The notes below the pieces were generated by a model. It was not told where the DNA came from. It did no database searches and was given only the letters and a program-made list of their open reading frames with translations. Positions 1-5,092 of a DNA stretch of 5,092 nt are shown here, in pieces. The DNA lies in NCBI GenBank assembly GCA_023402915.1, contig JAEYFO010000046.1, forward strand, positions 1 to 5,092, read 5' to 3'. Made by a program: the position numbers and the translations under genes. This stretch comes from Bacillota bacterium (lineage in GTDB: Bacteria; Bacillota; Clostridia; Christensenellales; CALWSW01). The stretch's first letter is position 1; every line of letters starts with the position of its first letter.

Positions 1-198
<198 letters not shown>

Positions 199-235
199 CT
201 ATCGAAAGAAATTCGTTGAACTTTTCTGTTTTATG

Positions 236-275
236 AAAACGTGCGGCGCAAGACCGGCGCGTTTTTTATTTTTTT
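236..275. terminator. Hairpin with T-rich flank between grpE and dnaK (possible attenuator, processing site or antisense terminator)
   Basis: Arms at 236-244 (AAAACGTGC on the plus strand) and 257-265 (GCGCGTTTT) pair over nine positions, one a G-U in plus-strand RNA, around a loop of about 12 nt. On the plus strand the stem runs into a long T tract (262-275, broken by one A), the shape of an intrinsic terminator for antisense transcription. On the minus strand, the coding direction, one stem pair becomes a C-A mismatch and only a T4 run follows. There it would be at best a partial terminator, or a structure that sets mRNA processing or stability between grpE and dnaK. Function is inferred; only the pairing is seen. 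Confidence 0.4.
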
Positions 276-855
276 ACTGTGCCACCTTGACCATGGTGTG
301 GCGAATGACTTTGTCCTTGTGGCGGTAGCCCTTTTGAAGCTCCTCAAGAACCGTGCCGGACTCCGCGCCTTCCACCGGCTCGGAAAGCACGGCGTTATGG
401 AGCGTGGGATCAAAGGGCTGATCCTTGGCGGCGATGGTCTCCACGCCGAGACGGGTCAGACTGTCTGCAAACTGGCGGCAGACCATGCGCACGCCCTCCA
501 CGATGCCTCCGGTCTCTCCGGCGCTTTCCGCCGCGCCCAGCGCCCGCTCGAGATTGTCGAGGGTGGGAAGCAGGGTCTTGACCGCTTCGCGGACGCCGTC
601 GTCGTAGCTTTCGGCGCGCGCCGCGTTGTTGCGGCGGCGGAAGTTGTCGAAATCCGCCTGCACCCGCTGGGCGAGGGCGATGTATTCGTCTTTTTCCTTC
701 TGGAGCGCGTCGATGCGCGCTTTGAGCTCTTCAAACTGCTCTGCGGTGAGCTGATAAGCGGCCTGTTCCGAAGGTTCCTGCGCCGCTTCGTTTGCCTGCT
801 GCGCCGCCTCCTCCGTCACGGGTTTCTGCTGCTTGCTCTGCTCTTTTTTCGCCAT
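274..855 (-). CDS. grpE: Nucleotide exchange factor GrpE (Hsp70 co-chaperone)
   Basis: GrpE works as a cytoplasmic homodimer that pulls ADP from DnaK so that ATP can rebind and substrate is released. The 193-residue protein is a normal length. Residues 1-35 are a polar, Gln/Glu/Ala-rich, probably disordered tail. Residues about 36-90 form the long helix used for dimerisation, with DFDNFRRR at 68-75, a family signature. LLPTLDNLERAL (95-106) belongs to the helical bundle. The C-terminal beta-wing that enters the DnaK nucleotide cleft includes PFDPTLHNAV (147-156), and TVLEELQKGYRHKDKVIR (168-185) is the conserved end segment. The ATG at 853-855 lies 15 bases after the hrcA stop, so the two genes are almost certainly cotranscribed and possibly translationally coupled. 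The Shine-Dalgarno AGGCGGA (864-870) abuts that stop codon. Nothing looks truncated or frameshifted. Confidence 0.97.
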   Translation of the reverse strand: MAKKEQSKQQKPVTEEAAQQANEAAQEPSEQAAYQLTAEQFEELKARIDALQKEKDEYIALAQRVQADFDNFRRRNNAARAESYDDGVREAVKTLLPTLDNLERALGAAESAGETGGIVEGVRMVCRQFADSLTRLGVETIAAKDQPFDPTLHNAVLSEPVEGAESGTVLEELQKGYRHKDKVIRHTMVKVAQ

Positions 856-863
856 AGTTCTGT

Positions 864-870
864 TCCGCCT
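864..870 (-). promoter_or_regulatory. Ribosome binding site of grpE, abutting the hrcA stop codon
   Basis: AGGCGGA on the minus strand directly follows the hrcA TAA (871-873) and sits eight bases before the grpE ATG. It differs from AGGAGGA at one position. Its placement means ribosomes finishing hrcA pass over the grpE initiation region, which suggests translational coupling. Confidence 0.65.
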
Positions 871-1941
871 TTACTGGTTATTGTTGGGATCGTGGTGGCT
901 GCCGTCGTCGGGGCCGAGCATGTTGGTGAGCACCTCGCTCAGGCTCTGCCCCATGCAGCCGAGGATGGAAACGACACGGCCGTAATCCATGCGGGTCGGC
1001 CCGATCACGCCGAAGGAGCCGACGGGCTTTCCGGCGATCTTATACGTTGCCGTCACGATGCTCGAGGACTGCATCTGTTCCACTTCGTTTTCCGAGCCGA
1101 TGGTGATGGTGAATTCCATCTGCGTGGCGCGGGAAAGGATCTTGTAGAGCGTTTCTTTTGTTTCGAGCACGGAGAGCATATCGCTGGCCTTGCCGATGTC
1201 GTTGTATTCTGGATGCTTCAAAAGGTTCGTCGCCCCGCCCAGGATCACGCCGCGGCTCGCTTCGCGCGAAAGGTCGCGCACGATGGCATCGGCCACGCCG
1301 GTGAGAAATTCCCGGTGATCGGAAAGCTCGTTTCCCACCTCGCCAAGGAGGGTCTGCACCGCCGCCTGAAGGGGTTTGTTCCCGAGACGGTTCGTGAGCA
1401 TATTGGAAAAGCGCTCCAGGTCGGAAGCGTCGCATTCGGGCGGTACGCTGATGAACGCGTCGCGCACGAGGCCCGCGTCCGTCACGATGACCGCCAGGGC
1501 TCTCCCCTGCGTCACCGGAACGAGCTGGATGTGCTTGACGGTGATCTCCTGCATTTCCGGCGCCATGATCATCGCCGTATAGTCGGTGATGTCGGAAAGG
1601 AGCTTCGCCGTGTGCGCCACCACCTCTTCCGTCTCGTCCAAGCGGCGGGAGAAATGGCTGCGGATGCGCTTGACCTCTTCCTCCGAGAGGTTGCTGCCCT
1701 TCATCATGCTGTCCACATAGAAGCGGTACGCCTTTTGAGAAGGGATGCGGCCCGCAGACGTGTGGGGCTGCTCGAGAAAGCCCATTTCCTCCAGATCGGA
1801 CATCTCGTTGCGGATCGTTGCAGAGGAAAGTCCCAGCTCACTTCGCTTGGAGATGGTGCGCGATCCAACGGGAGTTGCCGTGAGGATATAATCGTCGATG
1901 ATGGTGCGCAGGATGCGAAGTTTCCGTTCGTCAAGACCCAT
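871..1941 (-). CDS. hrcA: Heat-inducible transcription repressor HrcA
   Basis: HrcA is the DNA-binding repressor of class I heat-shock operons. It binds the CIRCE inverted repeat and depends on GroEL for activity in characterised Firmicutes, so chaperone titration during stress relieves repression. The protein has 356 residues, slightly longer than the usual 340-350. Residues 1-75 form a winged-helix domain: SSATIRNEMSDLEEMGFL (39-56) is the recognition-helix region and HTSAGRIPS (60-68) is a strongly conserved HrcA motif. The GAF-like C-terminal part carries GGATNLLKHPEY (235-246), IGSEN (281-285) and GPTRMDY (314-320), all family signatures. The last 14 residues (343-356) are a polar Asp/His/Asn-rich extension past the usual end. 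The ATG at 1939-1941 is preceded by GAGGTGAGGAG. It is the first gene of the operon, and the CIRCE in its leader implies autoregulation. Confidence 0.98.
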   Translation of the reverse strand: MGLDERKLRILRTIIDDYILTATPVGSRTISKRSELGLSSATIRNEMSDLEEMGFLEQPHTSAGRIPSQKAYRFYVDSMMKGSNLSEEEVKRIRSHFSRRLDETEEVVAHTAKLLSDITDYTAMIMAPEMQEITVKHIQLVPVTQGRALAVIVTDAGLVRDAFISVPPECDASDLERFSNMLTNRLGNKPLQAAVQTLLGEVGNELSDHREFLTGVADAIVRDLSREASRGVILGGATNLLKHPEYNDIGKASDMLSVLETKETLYKILSRATQMEFTITIGSENEVEQMQSSSIVTATYKIAGKPVGSFGVIGPTRMDYGRVVSILGCMGQSLSEVLTNMLGPDDGSHHDPNNNQ

Positions 1942-1952
1942 CTCCTCACCTC
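1942..1952 (-). promoter_or_regulatory. Ribosome binding site of hrcA
   Basis: The minus strand reads GAGGTGAGGAG immediately before the hrcA ATG. GAGGTG is spaced about five bases from the start, and a second purine-rich AGGAG lies too close to be the usual site. This fixes the start at 1941. Confidence 0.75.
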
Positions 1953-2013
1953 ATTTCCCATTTTAGAAAATCGTTTCTGTGGTTCCGGGCAGATCGCTCC
2001 GCGCCGGCCGTTG

Positions 2014-2040
2014 TTAGCACTCACTCTCGTAGAGTGCTAA
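2014..2040. promoter_or_regulatory. CIRCE operator (HrcA binding site)
   Basis: The sequence is TTAGCACTC at 2014-2022, a nine-base spacer at 2023-2031 and GAGTGCTAA at 2032-2040. This matches the CIRCE consensus (TTAGCACTC-N9-GAGTGCTAA) at every arm position. It lies just downstream of the predicted transcription start and about 73 bases before the hrcA ATG, the usual place for HrcA to block transcription of hrcA-grpE-dnaK. In RNA the same repeat can fold into a leader stem-loop, a role proposed for CIRCE in mRNA stability. Confidence 0.98.
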
Positions 2041-2051
2041 TCACTATATGT

Positions 2052-2080
2052 AAAATAGCACTTCCCTATTCTATTGTCAA
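2052..2080 (-). promoter_or_regulatory. Sigma-A-type promoter of the hrcA-grpE-dnaK operon
   Basis: On the minus strand a perfect -35 TTGACA (2075-2080) is followed by a 17-base spacer and a -10 TATTTT (2052-2057, four of six matches to TATAAT). The predicted start is near 2045, which puts CIRCE at about +6 and gives a leader of roughly 104 nt. The spacing and the neighbouring CIRCE make this a confident call, although the exact start site is inferred. Confidence 0.88.
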
Positions 2081-2141
2081 GGGGTTTCCCCCGGAGAAAT
2101 TGCCTGTTTGTTCATATCCCGCCAAATGGCATCTAAACGAC

Positions 2142-2171
2142 GCAAAAAAGAGGCTCATCGCCCCTTTTTGC
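2142..2171 (-). terminator. Intrinsic terminator after hemW
   Basis: Just past the hemW TGA (2176-2178) the minus strand reads GCAAAAAGGGGC, loop GATGA, GCCTCTTTTTTGC. Five mostly G-C pairs (one G-U) extend through five A-U pairs, then one bulged T and two further pairs. The T6 run on the 3' arm (2144-2149) gives the U tract. The plus strand also shows a T5 run, so it may act in both directions. It separates hemW transcription from the hrcA promoter about 60 bases further on. Confidence 0.68.
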
Positions 2172-2175
2172 TGTT

Positions 2176-3327
2176 TCAACGCGCTTCGCATTCTTCCAAA
2201 ATGTCGCTGAGCAGGTCGTTTTGCACCTCCAGCCCCCGCGCCGAGCAGAAAAGCCGCCCGTCTTTTTCAAGAAGCAGGCCGCGCTCCTTTCCGGCGGCAA
2301 TGGAGCGGGGAAAAAACGCTTCCGGCGCTTTTCCAAACCGGCGGGAAAAGGCCGCTTCATCGATCCCGTCCGTCATGCGAAGTCCCATCATCAGCGCCAG
2401 AAACGCCGCGTCCGCCCCCTGTTGCACCTCGGCCTCGGGCGCATACGTCCCGGCCTGAAGGGCTGCGCGGTAGTCCGAAAGCTCCCGCAGGCCCGTGCGC
2501 AAAACGCACTTGTCCCCTTCCCACAGCGCGGAAGCCGCCCCCAGTCCGGCGGAGAGATAATCGCCGCACTGCCAGTAAGTTGCGTTGTGCCGGCAGCGAA
2601 AGCCCGGCTTTGCGTAGTTAGAGATCTCGTAGCGCTCATAGCCCGCCGCCTGCAACAGCGCCCGCCCCTGCTGCTCCATGGCGTATTCCGCCTCTTCCTC
2701 CGGCAAAAGCAGCGTGCCCGCGTCGCTTCGGCGGCCAAACTCCGTGCCCTCTTCGACGATCAGGGAATACATGCTGACGTGCTCCGGCGAGAGGGCAAGG
2801 GCTTTTTTTACGGTGTCCAGGTGCTGCGAAACGGTCTGGCCCGGCAGGCCGTACATCAGATCGAGATTGATGTTTTCAAATCCCGCTTCCCGCGCCGCAA
2901 AGAACGTCTCCTCCGCCTGCACCGCGCGGTGGATGCGGCCAAGGGCCTTGAGCAGCCCGTCGTCAAAGGACTGCACGCCGAGGCTCAGCCGGTTCACGCC
3001 CGCCGCTTTCGCTTCGCGCAGCGTTGCCGGAGAAAGCGCGCCGGGGTTTCCCTCCATGCTGACCTCTGCGTCCGACGCGAGGACCCAGCGCATCCGGATG
3101 GCGTCAAGCAGCCGGGTGATCTCCCCTTCCGGCAGGATCGAGGGCGTGCCGCCGCCGAAAAATACTGTCGAAAGCGCTTCGCCTTGCAGCGGGAGGGTCG
3201 AAAGCTCCCGGCAGAGCAGCGAACAGTATTCCCGCATGGTCTGCTCGCTCTGTCCGCCGAAGGAAAGAAAATCGCAATAGGCGCACTTTCGGACGCAAAA
3301 CGGAATATGGACGTACAGTCCCAGCAT
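2176..3327 (-). CDS. hemW: Radical SAM family haem chaperone HemW
   Basis: HemW belongs to the HemN-like radical SAM family. Characterised members bind haem and pass it to haem proteins rather than oxidising coproporphyrinogen; many older annotations wrongly call it oxygen-independent coproporphyrinogen III oxidase. The 383-residue protein begins with YVHIPFC and the 4Fe-4S cluster motif Cys11-x3-Cys15-x2-Cys18 followed by Asp19-Phe20. True HemN has a further Cys in place of Phe20. GGGTPS (58-63) is the SAM-binding glycine-rich segment, and EGNPG (92-96) and GVQSFDD (117-123) are conserved TIM-barrel motifs. HNATYW (247-252) matches the HNxxYW haem-binding motif. The C-terminal HemN-type domain ends normally. 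The frame is open to 3429, but ATG 3325-3327 is chosen because AAGGAG lies seven bases upstream and homologues begin just before YVHIPFC. It has its own terminator and probably its own promoter. Confidence 0.95.
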   Translation of the reverse strand: MLGLYVHIPFCVRKCAYCDFLSFGGQSEQTMREYCSLLCRELSTLPLQGEALSTVFFGGGTPSILPEGEITRLLDAIRMRWVLASDAEVSMEGNPGALSPATLREAKAAGVNRLSLGVQSFDDGLLKALGRIHRAVQAEETFFAAREAGFENINLDLMYGLPGQTVSQHLDTVKKALALSPEHVSMYSLIVEEGTEFGRRSDAGTLLLPEEEAEYAMEQQGRALLQAAGYERYEISNYAKPGFRCRHNATYWQCGDYLSAGLGAASALWEGDKCVLRTGLRELSDYRAALQAGTYAPEAEVQQGADAAFLALMMGLRMTDGIDEAAFSRRFGKAPEAFFPRSIAAGKERGLLLEKDGRLFCSARGLEVQNDLLSDILEECEAR

Positions 3328-3334
3328 GATCGTT

Positions 3335-3340
3335 CTCCTT
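3335..3340 (-). promoter_or_regulatory. Ribosome binding site that fixes the hemW start
   Basis: AAGGAG on the minus strand lies seven bases before the ATG at 3325-3327. It supports this internal start over the longer open frame reaching 3429, whose extra 34 residues do not resemble HemW. Confidence 0.85.
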
Positions 3341-3387
3341 TGCAGCAATTCGCGCACAGCGGACGGCGTTTCCATCCTTCTGCGATT

Positions 3388-3416
3388 GAAATAATTTTGA
3401 AACGCAGGATTTACAA
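3388..3416 (-). promoter_or_regulatory. Weak candidate promoter for hemW
   Basis: TTGTAA (3411-3416, four of six to consensus) and TATTTC (3388-3393, three of six) are 17 bases apart on the minus strand, about 60 bases before the hemW start. The -10 resembles TATTTT of the hrcA promoter. The match is weak and overlaps a repeated motif, so it may be chance. Confidence 0.2.
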
Positions 3417-3465
3417 GCGGTGCGGACAAGATATATGCCCTTTTGAAAAAAGCAGGATTTGCAGG
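3395..3465. repeat. Imperfect direct repeat pair in the lepA-hemW gap
   Basis: On the plus strand TTTTGAAACGCAGGATTTAC (from 3395) recurs as TTTTGAAAAAAGCAGGATTT (from 3441), sharing TTTTGAAA and GCAGGATTT with a two-base length difference, 46 bases apart. Related TTTT-CG-AAAA or TTTT-G-AAAA cores recur near 3498, 3535 and 3575 without the GCAGGATTT part. It could be a decayed intergenic repeat or local duplication. No family is recognised. Confidence 0.45.
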
Positions 3466-3618
3466 CAGATGTTAAAAATGCTTTCGCTGCCTTTGGGTTT
3501 TTTCGAAAAGACGCCGCTGCGTGCGCCTGCTCATTTTTCAAAAAACAGGCGAAATCCATCCTTCCCGTTTTCTCTTTTTGAAAACGATCCGCCCGCTCCA
3601 CTTCCCGGAAGTCTCCGC

Positions 3619-3659
3619 GAAAACGCGCCCGCCCCGGTTTCAGGCCCGGACAGGCGCGT
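3619..3659 (-). terminator. Terminator-like hairpin downstream of lepA
   Basis: On the minus strand ACGCGCCTGTCC (3648-3659) pairs with GGGCGGGCGCGT (3623-3634) over 12 base pairs, two of them G-U, around a 13-base loop. A T4 run follows (3620-3623). The stem is very stable and starts about 40 bases after the lepA stop. The short T run makes termination likely but possibly incomplete, so some lepA transcripts may continue into hemW. Confidence 0.6.
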
Positions 3660-3697
3660 GCTGTGTCGCTCTTTGATTTTTTGTTGCTTTTCCTTCT

Positions 3698-5092
3698 TTA
3701 ATTAATGCGCAGGACGCTCATGAACGCCTCGGACGGGACGGCCACCGAGCCCACCTGCCTCATGCGCTTTTTGCCCTCTTTCTGCTTTTCGAGCAGCTTT
3801 TTCTTTCGGGTGATATCGCCGCCGTAGCACTTGGCCAGCACGTCTTTTCGGACGGCCTTGACCGTTTCGCGGGCGATGACCTTGCCGCCGATGGCCGCCT
3901 GAATGGGAATTTCAAACTGCTGGCGCGGAATGACTTCCTTGAGCTTTTCCGCCACGGCGCGGCCCTTGTTGTAGGCGCGGTCCTTGTGGACGATGGTGGA
4001 AAGCGCGTCGCAAATGTCGCCGTTGAGCAGGAAATCCAGCTTGACCATCTCGGAGCGCTCATAGCCCGCCAGCTCGTAGTCGAAGGAGGCGTAGCCCCGG
4101 GTGCGGGACTTGAGCTGATCGAAAAAGTCGAAAATGATCTCGTTGAGCGGCATGATATAGTGGATGTTGACACGGCTGGAATCGACGTATTCCATGTCCT
4201 TGAACTCGCCGCGCTTCTCCTGGCACAGCTCCATGATGGGGCCGGTGTAATCCTTGGGCGTCATGATGTTGGCCTTGACGACCGGCTCCTCGATGTATTC
4301 GATGGTGGACGGATCGGGCAGGTTCGAGGGGTTGTCCAGGAGGATCATGCCGCCGTCCATGGTGTGGACGTGGTAGCTGACGCTGGGGGAGGTGGTCACA
4401 AGATCGAGGTCAAACTCCCGTTCCAGCCGCTCCTGAATGACTTCCATGTGAAGAAGGCCCAAAAATCCGCAGCGGAAGCCAAAGCCCAGCGCACGGGAGG
4501 TCTCGGGCTCAAATTCCAGCGCCGCGTCGTTGAGCTTGAGCTTTTCGAGCGCGTCGCGCAGCGCCTCATAGTCTGCGCCGTCCGCCGGATAGATGCCGCA
4601 GTACACCATGGGCAAAATGGCCTTGTAGCCGGGCAGCGGCTCACCGGCGGGACGCTCGGCGCTCGTGATGGTGTCGCCCGCAACAGTGTCGCCCACGGAC
4701 TTGATGGATGCGGCGATATAGCCCACGTCGCCTGCCCGGAGCACGTCCGCCGGCCGCAGCGACGGCGCGAAAATGCCCACCTCCGTTACGTCAAACTCCT
4801 TGCCGCCCGCCATGAAGCGGATGCGTTCGCCCGCGCGGACAGAGCCTTCCACAATGCGGACATAGGACAGCGCGCCCTTGTAGTTATCATAATAGGAATC
4901 GAAGATCAGCGCGCGCAGGGGGGCTTCCTCGTCGCCCTCCGGCGCGGGGATGTACTCGATGATGCCCTTCAAAACCTGGTCGATGTTGATGCCGTTTTTT
5001 GCGGAAATGAGCGGCGCTTCGGAAGCGTCCAGACCGATGACGTCCTCGATCTCCTGCCGGACGAATTCCGGCTGGGCGCTGGGCAGGTCGAT
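3698..5092 (-). CDS. lepA: Elongation factor 4 / LepA GTPase (5' end cut by window edge)
   Basis: LepA (EF4) is a ribosome-associated translational GTPase related to EF-G, implicated in back-translocation and in 30S subunit biogenesis; its exact cellular role is debated. The reading frame is open to the right window edge, giving 464 residues of the roughly 600 expected. About 140 N-terminal residues with the P-loop, switch regions and DxPGH are missing. The visible part begins IDLPSAQPE, the end of the NKID G4 motif, followed by the G5 SAK (30-32) and the linker GIIEYIP. Domain II follows (about 60-150), then [12 protein letters not shown] (207-218) in domain III. The LepA-specific C-terminal domain ends with a lysine-rich segment (429-444) and [12 protein letters not shown] (446-457). 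A TTG at 4970-4972 is internal Leu41, not a start. No frameshift is seen. Confidence 0.98.
   Translation of the reverse strand: MDLPSAQPEFVRQEIEDVIGLDASEAPLISAKNGINIDQVLKGIIEYIPAPEGDEEAPLRALIFDSYYDNYKGALSYVRIVEGSVRAGERIRFMAGGKEFDVTEVGIFAPSLRPADVLRAGDVGYIAASIKSVGDTVAGDTITSAERPAGEPLPGYKAILPMVYCGIYPADGADYEALRDALEKLKLNDAALEFEPETSRALGFGFRCGFLGLLHMEVIQERLEREFDLDLVTTSPSVSYHVHTMDGGMILLDNPSNLPDPSTIEYIEEPVVKANIMTPKDYTGPIMELCQEKRGEFKDMEYVDSSRVNIHYIMPLNEIIFDFFDQLKSRTRGYASFDYELAGYERSEMVKLDFLLNGDICDALSTIVHKDRAYNKGRAVAEKLKEVIPRQQFEIPIQAAIGGKVIARETVKAVRKDVLAKCYGGDITRKKKLLEKQKEGKKRMRQVGSVAVPSEAFMSVLRIN

Larger units (their letters stand above)
3328..3697. other. Non-coding gap between lepA and hemW
   Basis: About 370 bases without a convincing gene. 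The lepA-proximal end holds a GC-rich hairpin with a short T run (3619-3659). The hemW-proximal end holds the hemW ribosome binding site and perhaps a weak promoter. Between about 3390 and 3585 the sequence alternates AT-rich TTTT-AAAA blocks with GC-rich blocks in an irregularly repeating pattern. Open frames across it have no recognisable protein character and either continue into hemW or run antisense to it. Confidence 0.7.

Noticed and set aside
241..2040. Plus-strand open frame of 599 codons antisense to grpE and hrcA
   Set aside because: It lies wholly opposite two clear genes, has no recognisable domain, and ends in the CIRCE repeat. Its low-complexity Arg/Leu/His-rich protein is typical of the antisense frame of GC-rich genes.
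2176..3327. Annotation as oxygen-independent coproporphyrinogen III oxidase (HemN)
   Set aside because: The cluster motif is CxxxCxxCxF rather than CxxxCxxCxC, an HNxxYW haem-binding motif is present, and the length is about 380 rather than about 450 residues, all pointing to HemW.
3104..3601. Minus-strand open frame of 165 codons overlapping the start of hemW
   Set aside because: Its second half is an out-of-frame reading of hemW and its first half is the repeat-bearing gap. There is no good ribosome binding site or known domain.
2221..3705. Plus-strand open frame of 494 codons antisense to hemW and the gap
   Set aside because: It is opposite the hemW coding sequence, lacks family motifs, and has the same biased composition as other shadow frames.
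4390..4415. GGTCAAA resembling half of a CtsR heat-shock operator
   Set aside because: It lies inside the lepA coding sequence and lacks the second direct heptad needed for a CtsR site.
4970..4972. TTG as a possible lepA start giving a 424-residue protein
   Set aside because: The frame continues upstream to the window edge with conserved LepA sequence, including the end of the NKID motif and the SAK motif, so this codon is an internal leucine.

Overview
The window comes from a GC-rich member of the Firmicutes (Bacillota), most likely a clostridial lineage. This rests on the gene order lepA - hemW - hrcA - grpE - dnaK, the strong Shine-Dalgarno sequences, a sigma-A-type promoter and a perfect CIRCE operator. 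The species cannot be named from this sequence alone. Every real gene lies on the minus strand, so transcription runs from high to low coordinates.

In transcription order, the right edge (5092 to 3698) holds the last 464 codons of lepA, the ribosomal elongation factor 4 GTPase. It is cut at the window edge inside its NKxD guanine-recognition motif. A GC-rich terminator-like hairpin follows at about 3619-3659. Next is a gap of about 370 bp with no convincing gene but with a degenerate repeated motif. Then comes hemW (3327-2176), a radical-SAM-family haem chaperone, which ends at a second hairpin terminator (2142-2171).

The heat-shock operon starts with a promoter at about 2052-2080 (TTGACA, 17 bp spacer, TATTTT). 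A perfect CIRCE inverted repeat (2014-2040) follows just downstream of the predicted transcription start. Then come hrcA (1941-871), grpE (855-274) and the first 61 codons of dnaK (183-1). HrcA represses its own operon by binding CIRCE. GrpE is the nucleotide-exchange factor for the DnaK chaperone. hrcA and grpE are only 15 bp apart, while grpE and dnaK are separated by 90 bp containing a hairpin.

This is a conserved housekeeping and stress-response region. I see no mobile element, CRISPR array, RNA gene or undescribed defence-like system. The points most worth checking are the repeated motif in the lepA-hemW gap and the hairpin between grpE and dnaK.
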